Program-made: the position numbers and the translations under genes
Shown here: one piece after another, positions 11,754 through 22,430 of the stretch
Numbering within the stretch: position 1 is the first letter of the stretch
Layout of the letters: the number at the start of each line of letters is the position of its first letter
DNA from: Linderina pennispora
Lineage: Eukaryota; Kickxellomycota; Kickxellomycetes; Kickxellales; Kickxellaceae
Length of the DNA: 64,000 nucleotides
Direction of reading: 5' to 3'
NCBI RefSeq assembly: GCF_002104995.1
Contig: NW_024468271.1
Span: forward strand, 1-64,000
Notes under the pieces: model-generated
What the model was told of the DNA's origin: nothing
The model's database searches: none
What the model saw: the letters and a program-made list of their open reading frames with translations, nothing else

Positions 11754-11873
11754 ATGGCTATCGACGCTACCAGGAACCCCGCCATGTCGCTTGCACGCGA
11801 TCTCCGGCCAAACACGACCAAGATAATTACACCGTTGCCTGCTCCTCTCGATATTGTTGCAGCAGCTGTGTAA
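11754..11873 (+). other. 39-codon open frame at the inner end of the left repeat arm
   Basis: A short frame beginning MAIDATRNPAMSLARD, preceded by a long pyrimidine tract that resembles a fungal 5' leader. It ends in TAA exactly where similarity to the other arm stops. The matching frame in the right arm (40747-40628) has the same length and differs at four residues. Its stop overlaps a donor-like GTAAGA, so it could instead be a first exon. I noticed about four replacement and two silent changes between the copies, which does not suggest protein constraint. Coding status is uncertain. Confidence 0.25.
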
Positions 11874-12112
11874 GAAAGCCTGCTTTTATACCATGAGCGA
11901 CATCCTTGCTTTCAAAGAGTTGTAGTGTACATAGTCTGCTGGTGAACCATTCTATATGCCATAGCACGCTAGTTGAAAATATATATGTTGGAAATATTCA
12001 ACCCATCATTCAGCTCTGCTCTATCAAAGTGCCCAATCCCAGAATACCAGCCAGCCGCATTGGGTAATGCACGCCATATCTCTATTTCGCCGCGGCAGTC
12101 CCATCCCAGACT

Positions 12113-13102
12113 ATGTTTAAAATATCGGCAATTCGGCGTGCAGAGTCGCGGATACTGACAGTTCCCCTTGACGCTATCGACATGCGCGCCGACCGCTTCC
12201 TTCTCAAGCACATATCGGCGCCCTCGCCACTGCTGTACAAACTCATGCGTAAAAAGACCGTAGCCGAGGTGCACCCCGATGGGACAATCCAGCGTCTGAC
12301 TGGCTCTGACCGCGTGTTCCCAGGCATGCGCATCCGCATCCCAGTTGACAGTAATATGCGTGCCAAAGATCCCCATTGCGTGACTAGCAGACCGCAGAAA
12401 CTGCCAGTGCTGTTTGAGAACAAGGCAATGGCAGTATTTCTAAAGCCCTCCGGGATTGCATGTCAGGGAGGCAGCAAAATTGGGAAAGGGGATTCAATTG
12501 ACGCTATGCTGGGGGCGGTGGACAGTAGCGAGGAGTCAGGGTACAAGCTGGTGCATCGGCTGGACCTGCCGACGTCAGGCGCGCTGGCTGTGGCACGTGG
12601 ACGACTAGCGGCGGTCCAGCTTACAAAGGCATTTCGGGACAGGACGGTCAGGAAGATGTATGTCGCTGTTCTGCAAGGGATCCCAGCCATGTCCAAGGGC
12701 GTCATCGATCACCCGCTGGTGGAAAGGAACGTGGACGTGGTGCCCGCCAGCGACGAGAACAGAGATAGGGCAAAGGAGGCGATCACAAAGTTCCGGGTGC
12801 TCAAGACAGGCAAGCACGACGGAACAACCGTGTCCATCGTCGAGTTTGACATTCTGACTGGGCGCAAGCACCAGATCCGCGTGCACTGCTCTGGTGTGCT
12901 TGGATGCCCTGTACTGGGCGACTCGAAATACACGCCCAAGGGCATGGTGAAATCAGCGCAGATGCATTTGCATCTGTTCAAGCTTGCCATTCCGAATCTG
13001 GGCTCCTCCAAACCGGAGATGGTCACTGTGCAGGCACCGTTCCCAGAGTTCTGGTCGCCAGTGTTCCACTCATTAGGCGTTTCATTTGCGCAAAAGCGAT
13101 AA
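12113..13102 (+). CDS. RluA-family pseudouridine synthase (RPUSD4/PUS5-like)
   Basis: Converts uridine to pseudouridine in RNA, probably in mitochondria. The gene is intact and intronless, 329 residues. An S4-like N-terminal part (RADRFLLKHIS) precedes the catalytic domain. The active-site motif HRLDLPTSGALAV contains the catalytic Asp. Other RluA blocks present are FLKPSGIACQGG, TGRKHQIRVHCS and GDSKYTPKG. The start at 12113 gives a basic N-terminus (MFKISAIRRAESR) compatible with a mitochondrial presequence. Which RNA it modifies cannot be read from the sequence. It is convergent with the next gene, with only four bases between the two stops. Confidence 0.9.
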   Translation: MFKISAIRRAESRILTVPLDAIDMRADRFLLKHISAPSPLLYKLMRKKTVAEVHPDGTIQRLTGSDRVFPGMRIRIPVDSNMRAKDPHCVTSRPQKLPVLFENKAMAVFLKPSGIACQGGSKIGKGDSIDAMLGAVDSSEESGYKLVHRLDLPTSGALAVARGRLAAVQLTKAFRDRTVRKMYVAVLQGIPAMSKGVIDHPLVERNVDVVPASDENRDRAKEAITKFRVLKTGKHDGTTVSIVEFDILTGRKHQIRVHCSGVLGCPVLGDSKYTPKGMVKSAQMHLHLFKLAIPNLGSSKPEMVTVQAPFPEFWSPVFHSLGVSFAQKR

Positions 13103-13106
13103 ATTG

Positions 13107-14048
13107 CTATTCTACAATACCGCCCAGATCGTCGTCGTCGTAAAGATCCATGATGCTGCGCTTCTTGCCCTTTTTCGTCTTGGAAACCACAAGGTCGCCC
13201 AAATCTTCTGACAGCTTGACTGATGCTGCAGACTGCACAGGTTCCTTGGCCGACTTGTCCATATCTGCTTGGACCTTGGCAGTCGTTTTTTCTTTCACCA
13301 CCAGGCTCTCGAGGCTCGGCAGCTTCTTGGCTAGCGGCTCTGTTCTCCCGCTGAGACTGTCTGGGCATGCGGGCAAACACGGTAGCCATGTTAGCAACTC
13401 TCTGTACAGTGCACACAAATCCTGGTGCCAGACACCCAGGACCATGTGCATCCGAGCAACAAGTCCCTGCATAACCATGGCTAGCGGCATAAACAGCGTC
13501 GCAGCGGTCTGTTTTGCAAACTGTACATACACGTTCTGGCAGATCTCGCGGATTTTGGCCACCAGCAGCGCAACATTGGCGACCCGTCCACTCAGGGCTG
13601 TCATATAGTGCTGGCAAGGCAGAGCTGTCCACATGGATGTCTTGCGCTGGCCCTTGGTTGTGCCAGCGTCAAAAAACGCTGCCATGGTTGTGTCCACCAA
13701 GGATTTTATGTTGACGCGATCGAGAATGCGGAGGGCGCGACGGAGCTCGTAGACGCGACGGAAGTAGACCGAGTTTTTGTGCTGGTTCCAGTTACGGTAG
13801 AATATGCGCTCGAACAGCATGCGGTCGTTCCAGAGCTCAGTTCTTAGAATAGTTGCGGTCAAACGCACAAACGTGTTGAGGCTCGACCCATGGTCAAACC
13901 CGAGCACGTTTTTAAACACCGGGTTGGCAACCTGTCGCGCCGGGTGAGACTTTTTCGATCCCTTCAAGTTCTGGGCAGGTTCATACTTGCTTCGCGGCAC
14001 CGAATGGCATTCGGGTAGCGCGTACGTGCGGGCACTAAAGGCAGACAT
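13107..14048 (-). CDS. NEPRO / RNase MRP Rmp1-like nucleolar protein
   Basis: About 313 residues, intact and intronless. The central block LFERIFYRNWNQHKNSVYF followed by RRALRILDR resembles the signature (RNQHR-like) shared by animal NEPRO and the fungal RNase MRP subunit Rmp1. A hydrophobic helical segment follows (FMPLAMVMQGLVARMHMVLG), as in that family. The C-terminal third is Lys/Ser-rich and ends with a basic stretch (KTKKGKKRS) and an acidic tail (DLYDDDDLGG). Family knowledge suggests a nucleolar role in RNase MRP function and rRNA processing. Start chosen: ATG at 14048, since upstream in-frame codons lack an ATG. Confidence 0.7.
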   Translation of the reverse strand: MSAFSARTYALPECHSVPRSKYEPAQNLKGSKKSHPARQVANPVFKNVLGFDHGSSLNTFVRLTATILRTELWNDRMLFERIFYRNWNQHKNSVYFRRVYELRRALRILDRVNIKSLVDTTMAAFFDAGTTKGQRKTSMWTALPCQHYMTALSGRVANVALLVAKIREICQNVYVQFAKQTAATLFMPLAMVMQGLVARMHMVLGVWHQDLCALYRELLTWLPCLPACPDSLSGRTEPLAKKLPSLESLVVKEKTTAKVQADMDKSAKEPVQSAASVKLSEDLGDLVVSKTKKGKKRSIMDLYDDDDLGGIVE

Positions 14049-14161
14049 TGGGTAGGGATATGAGTAGAAACGACGTGTGTATATTCTAAAATTATAAAAA
14101 CCATTGGGCCTGAGCAAAAAAAGTACAGAGTTATCGAGAGTAATGTGGGACCTGGCCCCTG

Positions 14162-16550
14162 CTAGTCAGCCCAAACATTGGTGCCATCCATGGTCATCTC
14201 CTCGAGCGCAGCAGTCAGCGGATCAGTGGCCCGGGACTTTGGGGTGGGAGTCGCCTCCTGAGCTGCAGCCACAGGCGGCGCACTCGTTGCAGCAGCCTCT
14301 GTCGCTTGCCCCTCTCCTCCAGCCTCCTCCTTGGCTTCTTCGACCTCGGCAGCCTGTTCGCCTTCAGTTTCGGCCTCGTCAGAAAAAGTCTCCTCCCTAT
14401 CAGCCAACGCTGGGTCATGGCACGAAAACAGCGCAGACCAGTACTGTATGTACCCTGTGTCGGGCAGAATGACCCTCTCGCGGCCCGCGACTGTATCTTC
14501 GTTGAACAGATCGTTCCGATACGCGTCCTCGTTTTCTTTCATCTTCTGGCCGACCCACGACCAGATGCTCTTTGACTTTCCGGCAAAGTCCTCATCGGCC
14601 CGCTCGCGCGCGTTATTGCCCAGGAACGTGCCGAATTGCGCCGAATACAGGTGGTAAAATAGATCCAGCAAGAACCGCTCGTTGAACTCAAACATGGTCG
14701 GGTGCTGGACCCAGAGCTGGAACACACAGTCGAGGAACTGGTGGAATACTGGGCTGGTCTCATGGTCGTGCTTGGAACGTACAAGCCGGAACCCGCCGCC
14801 AGACTTTGCCTCCCCGCTTGAGGACGGCGGCACATAGTTTGGCTGCAGATCGGGGTAGTCTGCAAAGAACGGATCGGGGTCGTCAGTGTCATCCAAACTG
14901 TCGTTGGCGGCCTGGATAGCCGAGGACACGCGCGACTGCACGGTTTTGAAGGCACGCGACGCAAATCTCCCAAACATCGACGAAGTCTGCATGAAATCGA
15001 ACCCTCCCGCCTCAGCGCCATTATCCGCACCCGAGTTATCTGCATTGCTCTCGACGTCGCTATTATCCGCCGCCGGTGATGATGATGACTCGGTGTCGTC
15101 GGTGGAGCCCTTGGGCCGCTTGCTGGAGGCCCTGGTGACCTTGAAGCGGCCTGGGTGGCCGGTGTGGCCGCAGCGAAGCGAGAACTGGTGGCCAAACGAC
15201 ACCCACTCCTTCTCGACAAGCACAGCAAACCCCTGAATGGTCCGGTAATACGGATCCAGGCACAGCTGCGCCAGGCTGGTGAGCTGCGCGGTTCTGTCCC
15301 AGCCATCCGAGCAGTGCACCACGGCGTGCTTTCCCTGGTCAATAGTCTCCACGATGGTTTTGACACCAACCATGATGTTCTCGATGTGCTTGAGCCAGTT
15401 TGTTTTCGAGCTCTGTATCCTAGCCACCACACCGCGGTCCGACCCGTCGTCGCTTTGGATAGAATCGACGAGCTTGTTCAGTGCGTCCCGCATGACGTGG
15501 ATATTGTCGATGCCCAGATAGACTTTGCGACAGCGCTTGTAGTGGTCCATGTTCTCGGAGCCAGCGCCCACGGCCCGGTTCACCACGGCGTTGGTGGTGG
15601 GCCGTGCGTCAATGATAATGTTGGACCGTTCGTAGTCGAACCGCGGCGTCACGCCATCAGGCTCCGATGACGCCAAGATGGCCTCCACGAGCTTCTCATC
15701 CTGTACCGACCGCGCCTGCTTTAGGCCGACCATGGGCTGCGAGGACCGTGTCATGCTGGCCTTATTTGGATGCAAGTAACATAGAACCGGCAAGCGCCCC
15801 TTGCTGCGGTACCGTGCCGCATACGTCAGTGTTGTGTCGCTGATTTTGGTCGGCACCACGAGCATCGGTGGATACGTTGAGCAGAGCTGGTATCCCATGT
15901 TGATGTTGGTAAAGCGCCAGTGCCTGCCGGTCTCCTTGCCAACGCCCATGCGCTCAAACTCCTGCTGCGGGCTGTACATGCCCCATCCCCAGCCTAGCGG
16001 GTCGAACTCTGGGTGCGGCTGGTAGTAGAACGCATACAGTTTGCTGGCTGCCGACACGCACGACAGGTGCTTGATGGTGGCAAACATGTCGTAGAGCTGG
16101 CGCACGCTCTCGCACTGTATGGTCAGGAACATAAAGTGGTGGCAGCGGATACTAATGGACCCCTGCATTGCCCAGTCCGACAGCTCCTCCTTTGAATGCG
16201 CCATCGATGGCGGCGCCTGTTCCCATGGCGATGGCGCTGATCCGAACGGCTGTTCCCTGGCGTACCCACTGGCTGCCGGCGTGGGTTTCCGAGGCTGCAG
16301 TCCTGGGTGGCCGCTTCAGTATGGCCGAGTGGATAAGCGGGTACCCAACCTAGACATATGAGGGGGTGAATTAGTGCACTGGGCTGCGCTGTGCATTGTC
16401 GGCTGTGCACCTTTCTACGCTTACCCAAAGCTCGAGTCCCTCGGCGCTGAAAATTATGTGGTGCGTAGTCAGGTGGACCGCCCCGACATACTGCGTGCCA
16501 TTACAGACCAGATGCACGCGGTCGACTTTGGTAATGCGAATGAGGTCCAT
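14162..16550 (-). CDS. Myotubularin-family phosphoinositide 3-phosphatase
   Basis: Dephosphorylates PI(3)P and PI(3,5)P2 on endosomal membranes. Exon 1 (16550-16425, MDLIRITKVDRV, 42 codons) begins a PH-GRAM domain. A 75-bp intron (16424-16350, donor GTAAGC, acceptor TAG) follows, and exon 2 starts VGYPLIHSAIL. One frame change or a further small intron between 16349 and about 16200 is needed. The phosphatase domain carries the active-site loop HCSDGWDRTAQ (Cys nucleophile and Arg both present), so the enzyme should be active. After VSFGHQFSLRCGH there is an acidic, Ser-rich insert of roughly 120-150 residues before SPVFHQFLDCVFQLW, where the fold resumes; most family members have only a short loop there. 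The C-terminus is Glu/Ala-rich. Confidence 0.9.
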
Positions 16551-16672
16551 TAAAATTAAAAAGAAAAAGAGAATAATGAGAAAAAAAAAAAACCTTGTCA
16601 CCAGTGGACTGCTCATGCTCTTGGCCACAGGCTTTTGTTTTGCGCATCGGCGTGATCACGCCAGTGATCCCT

Positions 16673-17314
16673 TCACCACGCCTGGGGATACGCCTGCTGG
16701 TGGGCGTCCGGGTCGCTCTTCTTAGCCTTGGCCGCCAACAGCCGCTCTGCTGCCGACCCGTGCTTCTCGCCCTTGCCATCCTTCTTCAGTGCATAGTCCA
16801 CGCTGACCGGCTTGTTTGCCAGGTACTGGCCGTTCATCGCCTCAATCGCCTTATCCGAAGCCTCGAAGCTGGCATAGCTGACAAAGGCAAAGCCCTTGGA
16901 GTTGCCAGACTCGGGGTCTCTCGAGACCTTCGGATTCTGCACCATCTGGCCAAATGCGCCAAAGGTATCATACAGGAGCTTCTCGTCCACATCCGGATCC
17001 AGGTTGCCAATAAACAGGATGGCGCCGACGTCCTGGGTTCGCCGGTCGGCAGAGGATTTGTTGACGCGGATGGGCTTGCCGTAGAGCTTGACCATGTTGA
17101 GAATTTTGACTGCGTAGTCGGCGTCCTCCTCGCTCTGGAACTCGCAGAAGCCGTAGCCTTGTGTGGATTGGGTGACACGGTCCTTGGGGAGGTGCACGTT
17201 TACGACGGGTCCGGCCTGCACCATCAGCTCCCACACCAGCTCGTCTGTGACTCGGTCGTCCAGGTTCCCAATGTACACGGACGCCTCCTGGTTTCTTTCG
17301 TGTTTTGTTGCCAT
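16673..17314 (-). CDS. SF3B4: Splicing factor 3B subunit 4 (SF3b49 / Hsh49)
   Basis: U2 snRNP component that helps anchor the SF3b complex near the branch site. The protein is 213 residues in one uninterrupted exon. RRM1 (about residues 13-90) has RNP2 VYIGNL and RNP1 GYGFCEF. RRM2 (about 100-180) has RNP2 LFIGNL and RNP1 KGFAFVSY. The linker block [13 protein letters not shown] is characteristic of SF3B4. It lacks the long Pro-rich tail of the animal protein and matches yeast Hsh49 in length. Start is the ATG at 17314, and the leader is A-rich with short A-tracts. The gene is intact. Confidence 0.95.
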   Translation of the reverse strand: MATKHERNQEASVYIGNLDDRVTDELVWELMVQAGPVVNVHLPKDRVTQSTQGYGFCEFQSEEDADYAVKILNMVKLYGKPIRVNKSSADRRTQDVGAILFIGNLDPDVDEKLLYDTFGAFGQMVQNPKVSRDPESGNSKGFAFVSYASFEASDKAIEAMNGQYLANKPVSVDYALKKDGKGEKHGSAAERLLAAKAKKSDPDAHQQAYPQAW

Positions 17315-17449
17315 GCCGAGAAAGAAGGAAAAAGGAAAGAAAGAAAGAACGGAATGGCTGCGTAGCTCGCTCCTCCTGACCGCTGCGATGTATACCCTAA
17401 CAAATATATTGACTCAGGCAAAATACCGGTATTTATGGAGAGGGTTTCA

Positions 17450-18567
17450 TCAGGCCTTGGCAATGTCGCTGACCAGATCAAACTCGGCGCCCCTCTTCTC
17501 AAACACACCCTTCTCGGTAACCACCGCGGTAATGAGCTCGGCGGGCGTGACGTCAAAGCTCGGGTTCCATGCATTGGTCCCCACCGGCGCAACCTGCAAC
17601 GTCTGCCTCACCAGCTCTCCTCCAATCGACTCGCTCACGAAGCCAGCGGTCTGCGTGATCTCGTCCATGTTGCGCTCCTCAATGACAATGTCCCTGCCCG
17701 ACTTTAGGCCCAGGTCGATGCTGGTGACGGGGGCAGCGACGATGAAATCAACACCGTGGAACTTTGCGGTGATGGCCAGCTGGTACGTGCCGATCTTGTT
17801 TGCCGTGTCGCCGTTGGCCGGCCACACGATCAGCACCAACAACAATGGCGCGGATAGACGGGTCGCTGCGCAGCAATGCCGAGACTGCAGAATCGCAGAC
17901 AAGCGTCGACGGAATGCCCTCCTCCTTGAGCTCGTAGGCAGTGAGCCGCGCGCCCTGGTTGTAGGGCCGGGTCTCGGAGGAAAAACACGTGCTCAAGAAC
18001 CGACCCGTCCTTCTGGTACAGCGACCGGATGATGCCCAGAGCAGTGCCGTGGCCGGCGGTGGCCAGTGCGCCGGTGTTGCAGTGCGTCAGCACCTTGATC
18101 CGGGGCACAGTCTCGGGCCGCCGACGCTCAATGAAAGCCGCGCCGTTGGCGCCAATTGCCTTGTTGTCGGAGATGTCGTCGGCCAGCATCTGCTCGGCGG
18201 CGTCCACGTATGCTGCGGCGACGTTGGAGCACGTGTTGGTTAGCTTCTTCAGCTTGGTGATGGCGTCAAACAGGTTGACCGCCGTGGGCCGCGATGTCGA
18301 CAGGTAGTCCAGCTTTGCGTGGATAAACTGCCGGGCCTCGTCGTCCGAGCCGAAGGTCTGCGCGCTGACCTCGGCGGCCAGGGCCAGGGCTGCGACGATG
18401 GCGATGGCTGGGGCTCCGCGAGTCTGCATAGTCACGATGGCGTGGTGGCCGGCGGCGCTGTCGGGGATCTCAATGTACTCGCTGCTGTGCGGCAGCAGGA
18501 GCTGGTTGAGGATGGTGAGCTTGGGGCGGTTCCAAACGATGGCCTGAAGGCGGCTCTGGGCGGACAT
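17450..18567 (-). CDS. MRI1: Methylthioribose-1-phosphate isomerase (two frameshifts)
   Basis: Methionine-salvage enzyme converting 5-methylthioribose-1-phosphate to 5-methylthioribulose-1-phosphate; it is a paralogue of eIF2B regulatory subunits. Diagnostic blocks: [59 protein letters not shown] followed by [14 protein letters not shown], and [11 protein letters not shown] near the end. The Cys in HCNTG and the Asp in the GADRV block match catalytic positions of the family. Single-base frame changes are needed near 18000 and 17822. All motifs survive on both sides, so I read these as sequence errors. Start is the ATG at 18567 ([10 protein letters not shown]). Confidence 0.92.
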
Positions 18568-18708
18568 GGCTATTGACGGAAGGAAAGAAAGAAAAAAACA
18601 GCGGTATAGCAAAAGGTTCCAAGAAAGAAAAAGAGAGTTGAGATAAGCAGCACTGCTTGAAATTAAAGTGTGATTGATGACCAACAAGAACTAAGGAAAA
18701 TTGCGTGC

Positions 18709-19474
18709 TTAGACAGTCAGCAGCAGCTCGGTGTACTTGGGCAGCGGCCAGTACTTGTCGGCAATGACGACCTCGAGGGCATCCGAGGCGTCGCGCACGC
18801 TGGCGATGACCGGGACGACGTTCTTGTAGGCCAGCTGGGCGTGGACGTTGGCGTCCTCGGTGTGGGCGTCGCAGAACTCGACAATCACGTCCGACAGCTT
18901 CTTGTACTCCTTCTGCAGGGCAGACACCAGCGGCGCCAGCTCGTTCAGCGCGTCGACCTCGGGCGCAGTCTCGACCCCGGCGGTCTTGAGGGCAGCAGCC
19001 GACTCGGCCAGGGTCTTGCGGTACTCGAAGGCAGCGGGCAGCACCTGCTGGCCAATGATGGTCTTCAGGGTCTCGGCCTCAATCAGGATGTCCTTGGCGT
19101 AGCGCTCGTTGAGAATGTAGTAGCGCGAGTCAAGCTCGTTCTCGGTGAAGATGCCGGTGGTCTTGGTCAGCATCTCGACGTGCTCGGGCTTCTTCAGGTA
19201 GGTGAACGCCTCGGGCGCCGACTTGATGTTCGGCAGCCCGCGGGCCTCGGCCTCCTTGACCCACTCCTCGCTGTAGTTGTCGCCCTCGAAGCGCACGGGC
19301 TTGGTCAGCTTGATGAACTTGCGGATCACAGCCAGCTTGTCCTCGGTCGACGGACGCGGCTTGTCGCCGGTCTGCTCCTTGAGCGCCTGCGTGATCTCGC
19401 CGATGGCGGCAGTGACAGCGCAGTTCAGCACCGTGACCGGGAACGACGGCGACTGCTTCGAGCCCACAGCGCGG

Positions 19475-19509
<35 letters not shown>

Positions 19510-21271
19510 CGTGCGGTTGCGGTCGGTCAGGTCGCGGGCGATGTGCGGAAGTCCGGCCACCTTGACGTCAAGCACGGTGCCGCCGACCTTGATCGACTGG
19601 AACTGCGGAACGCTAAAGTTCTTGATCGGCCGGTTCTGCTCGATCGCATCGAGGACCTCGTTCAGCTGGTCGCCGAGGAACGCCGAGATGATGCCGGGGG
19701 GAGCCTCCTGGGCGCCCAGACGGTGCTCGTTGGACGACGACGAGATGGCCACGCGCAGCAGCGGCGCGTGCTGCTCCAGACCGCGCAGGACCGCCAGCAG
19801 GAAGATGATGAACCGGTAGTTGGTCTCGGGGCGGACCGTCGGGTCCAGCAGGTTCTCGCCGCGGTCCGTGGCAATGGCCCAGTTGCAGTGCTTGCCCGAG
19901 CCGTTGACGCCCTTGTACGGCTTCTCGTGGTACAGCACGCGCAGGTTGTGCCGGTGCGCGACCTTGTGCAGAACGTCCATGGTCAGCAGGTTGTGGTCCA
20001 CCGCGACCGACGCCTCCTCGAAGATCGGAGCCACCTCGAACTGCGCCGGTGCCACCTCGTTGTGGCGTGTCTTGATCGGCACGCCCAGACGCAGGCACTC
20101 GAGCTCCAGCTCGCTGATCGTGCGCATGACACGCGTCGGGATGCGGCCAAAGTAGTGGTCCTCGAGCTGCTGGTGGCGCGGCGGCAGCTGGCCCACGAGC
20201 GTGCGTCCGGTGATCTTGAGATCGGGGCGCAGCGAGTACATGTTGCGGTCAACAAGGAAGAACTCCTGCTCGGTTCCCAGCGTCGTGTAGACGTGGTTAA
20301 CGTGGGCTACAATAATCACAGATACCAATCAGCGGATCATCCTATCTTTCCCCGTCCTCACCCGTTATCACGGTGCCTGGGACCATGGGCTTGGTCGATC
20401 GCAAAATGAAGGGGAAAATTTTTTTCTCCAAATACGCGGCCCCCTCCCTATACGGATGACTGTGAGCAATAGACTTACCCTCGGGCTCCAGCAGGTTGAT
20501 CAGGTCGCAGGCAGCGCGCGACAGGACCTCGTTGGAGCGCAGCAGCACGGTCTTCTCGTCGAGCGCATCACCGTTATACGAGATGAATACCGACGGGATG
20601 TACAGAATGCTGGTACCGTTGGGGCCATCCTGCACAAACATCGACGACGACGTATCCCAGATCGTGTATCCACGAGCCTCGAATGTCGTGCGCATGCCGC
20701 CCGACGGGAACGACGACGCATCGGGCTCCGACTGCAGCAGCTGGCTGCCCGAGAACAGGTCAATGGGAGTTGTCTACAATGCGAAATAAAAAGCCGAACG
20801 AAATGTGAGCATCACAGCCTCCTCCCCCGCTTTTTCTCCCATCCCACAGCGCGGCAGGCCTGTAGGGAATGGTAGTAACACGCTGCGTCTTACCTCCTCG
20901 CCGCCCGGCGTAAAGTTGGTGACCAGGCTCAAGAATGCATCGTGCTTCTCGGCGGTGGTGCCTGTCTGCGGCTGGAACCAGTGGGTGAAGTGCGTGGCGC
21001 CGCGATCCATGGCCCAGATGCGCACCGCATGCGCAATCGCATCGGCCGTCGGCTTGTCCAGGTTATGCCGGCCGCGGCGCTGCTTCAGGAAGCTGGCGAA
21101 GATCGGCTTGGGCAGCGACTTGGCCATCGTCTTCAGGGTGAAAACGCTCTCGCCGTACATCTCCGACGGATACACCGGCTTGCCGTCGGCGCGGCGCGGA
21201 TACATGATCTCGCGCTTGGGGCCGGACACGGCCGAAACAAGGGCGTTCTTGCGAAGCTCGTAGGCACTCAT
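18709..21271 (-). CDS. Glutamine synthetase type III
   Basis: Assimilates ammonium by ATP-dependent conversion of glutamate to glutamine. Three exons (21271-20894, 20773-20479, 20306-18709) join exactly in frame to 2271 nt, or 756 residues, the normal size for the dodecameric GSIII class. It is about twice the size of the GSII enzyme of most fungi. Donors are GTAAGA and GTAAGT; acceptors are TAG. GSIII signatures include YPSEMYGE, NEVAPAQFEVAP, NGSGKHCNWAIATD, SSSNEHRLGAQEAPPG and GNKFEFRAVGSKQSPSFP. There are no frameshifts. Codon use is strongly biased to C/G third positions and a good TATA box sits upstream, both pointing to high expression. An open frame of about 580 codons on the opposite strand is a by-product of this bias. 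Confidence 0.95.
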
Positions 21272-21351
21272 ATTTAGAGATATAGTTGCTATAATTGGAA
21301 TAATGTTAGTGAACAGAAAAGAAAAACGAAGCCGCTGCCCCGCCCCCTGGC

Positions 21352-21358
21352 TTTTATA
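21352..21358 (-). promoter_or_regulatory. TATA box of the glutamine synthetase III gene
   Basis: TATAAAA on the minus strand, about 80 bp upstream of the ATG at 21271, next to a C-rich tract (CCCCGCCCCC on the plus strand). Spacing fits a TATA-driven promoter with a 5' leader of about 50 bases. Confidence 0.6.
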
Positions 21359-22430
21359 CCCTCCCAGCGCCCCGACTGAGGAACGTTGGCCAGTTTTCCA
21401 GGGTAGGGGGTGGTGCCTGGGGGGGTTCGCTGACTTTTAAAAATATATACCGCTTTGGGCCCAAGCCCGGGTTGCTGAGCACTGATTTGCCCTTGGATGT
21501 GTCACTAAGCCTCAAACGCTCGGCGCCCGGTTATTCGTCTTTTTTCCCAGGACTGGGGAGGAGCCTTCTTACCTTGCGATGGAATTGCGAATAGAGGGGC
21601 GGGGAGACTGGAGCAGTAGGCTGGGTGGTGGTCTGCGAGGCAGCTGATATTGCAACGGGGGGAGGTGGACGCCAGCCGCCGTGGCTTTTTATGAAAACAC
21701 GGCATTGCTGGTCGTAAGGGGCGTCACCCCCTTGCGAAAAAAAAACCCCCCTCCGTCGTTTCAGACGCTTTTCCCGGGCGGCCTGGCAAGCCTCGTCGAG
21801 TCGCGGCTGCCCCTTCCAGCGACAGGCACGCCCGGATATATGTGCTGCCCATCCCGCGCGCTGCCTGGCCCATGTGCATGTCGCAAGTGCTGCCTCCACT
21901 ACGCCTGACTTTGCTAAAATCAGGCTTTAATTTTGGACACATGTCGTGCGATGCGCCCGGGTCAGCGAGCATCAAGCAGTCCTGCCCTGGCTGCATTATC
22001 AGCCTTGATCGCTCCACTCTGTAAACCAATGAGGAAATGGGCCCAATTGTTCCCCTGTTATCGCGCCAGATCGGCTGTGGTTGTCTAACCGCGCGCCCCC
22101 TTTGCGGATTGCCCATCATAAGGGGTCTGAGTGTTGGATCTTGAGGAGCATCCCATCTGCGTGTACCGAAATATCCAGGCGCGGTCCGGGTGCCCCACTT
22201 CATAGCTGGCGCAGTGCAATGGCCAGGTCCCGGGCTCGTTGGCCACCCTGAGAGACGTGCAGCATCCCCCTCTTTGGCCTTATGTCCGAGCGGCGAATAA
22301 TGGCAAATATGCTGCATGCCCAATGTGCCCTCCCGGCGAATTAAGGAGCCATTCATGTAGCGCCTTGGGAAAGTAACAGTTGATTAGGATATAAAAAAGC
22401 GATGTCCGGCATCTGAAACAGATTTGCCGC
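21359..22430. other. Intergenic region, no gene seen
   Basis: About 1.1 kb between the glutamine synthetase promoter and the IQGAP stop codon. It holds a second TATA-like stretch (AAAATATATACC near 21438) and GC-rich sequence. Short open frames here have no family motif. Confidence 0.5.

Larger units (their letters stand above)
9350..11873. repeat. Left arm of a 2.5-kb inverted duplication
   Basis: This segment recurs in inverted orientation at 40628-43150; paired coordinates sum to about 52,500 throughout. It contains the first codons of the peroxiredoxin-like gene, the divergent promoter, a complete GT15 mannosyltransferase gene, and about 690 bp of downstream DNA with a (CAGG)5 tetranucleotide run at 11533-11553. 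The arms are nearly identical, with scattered substitutions and small indels, mostly in non-coding parts. Similarity stops abruptly at about 9350 (inside the peroxiredoxin-like gene) and at about 11873. No terminal repeats, transposase or target-site duplication were seen. Confidence 0.93.

Noticed and set aside
9350-11873. Inverted repeat arms as a composite transposon
   Set aside because: No transposase, terminal inverted repeats within an arm, or target-site duplication; the arms hold an ordinary cellular gene.
12709-13632. 307-codon minus-strand frame across the pseudouridine synthase and NEPRO-like genes
   Set aside because: It overlaps two supported genes in other frames and has no motif of its own.
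18670-20409. 580-codon open frame on the plus strand opposite glutamine synthetase III
   Set aside because: It mirrors the strong C/G third-position bias of the real gene; its composition is Leu/Val/Asp/Arg/Gln-rich and it has no motifs.
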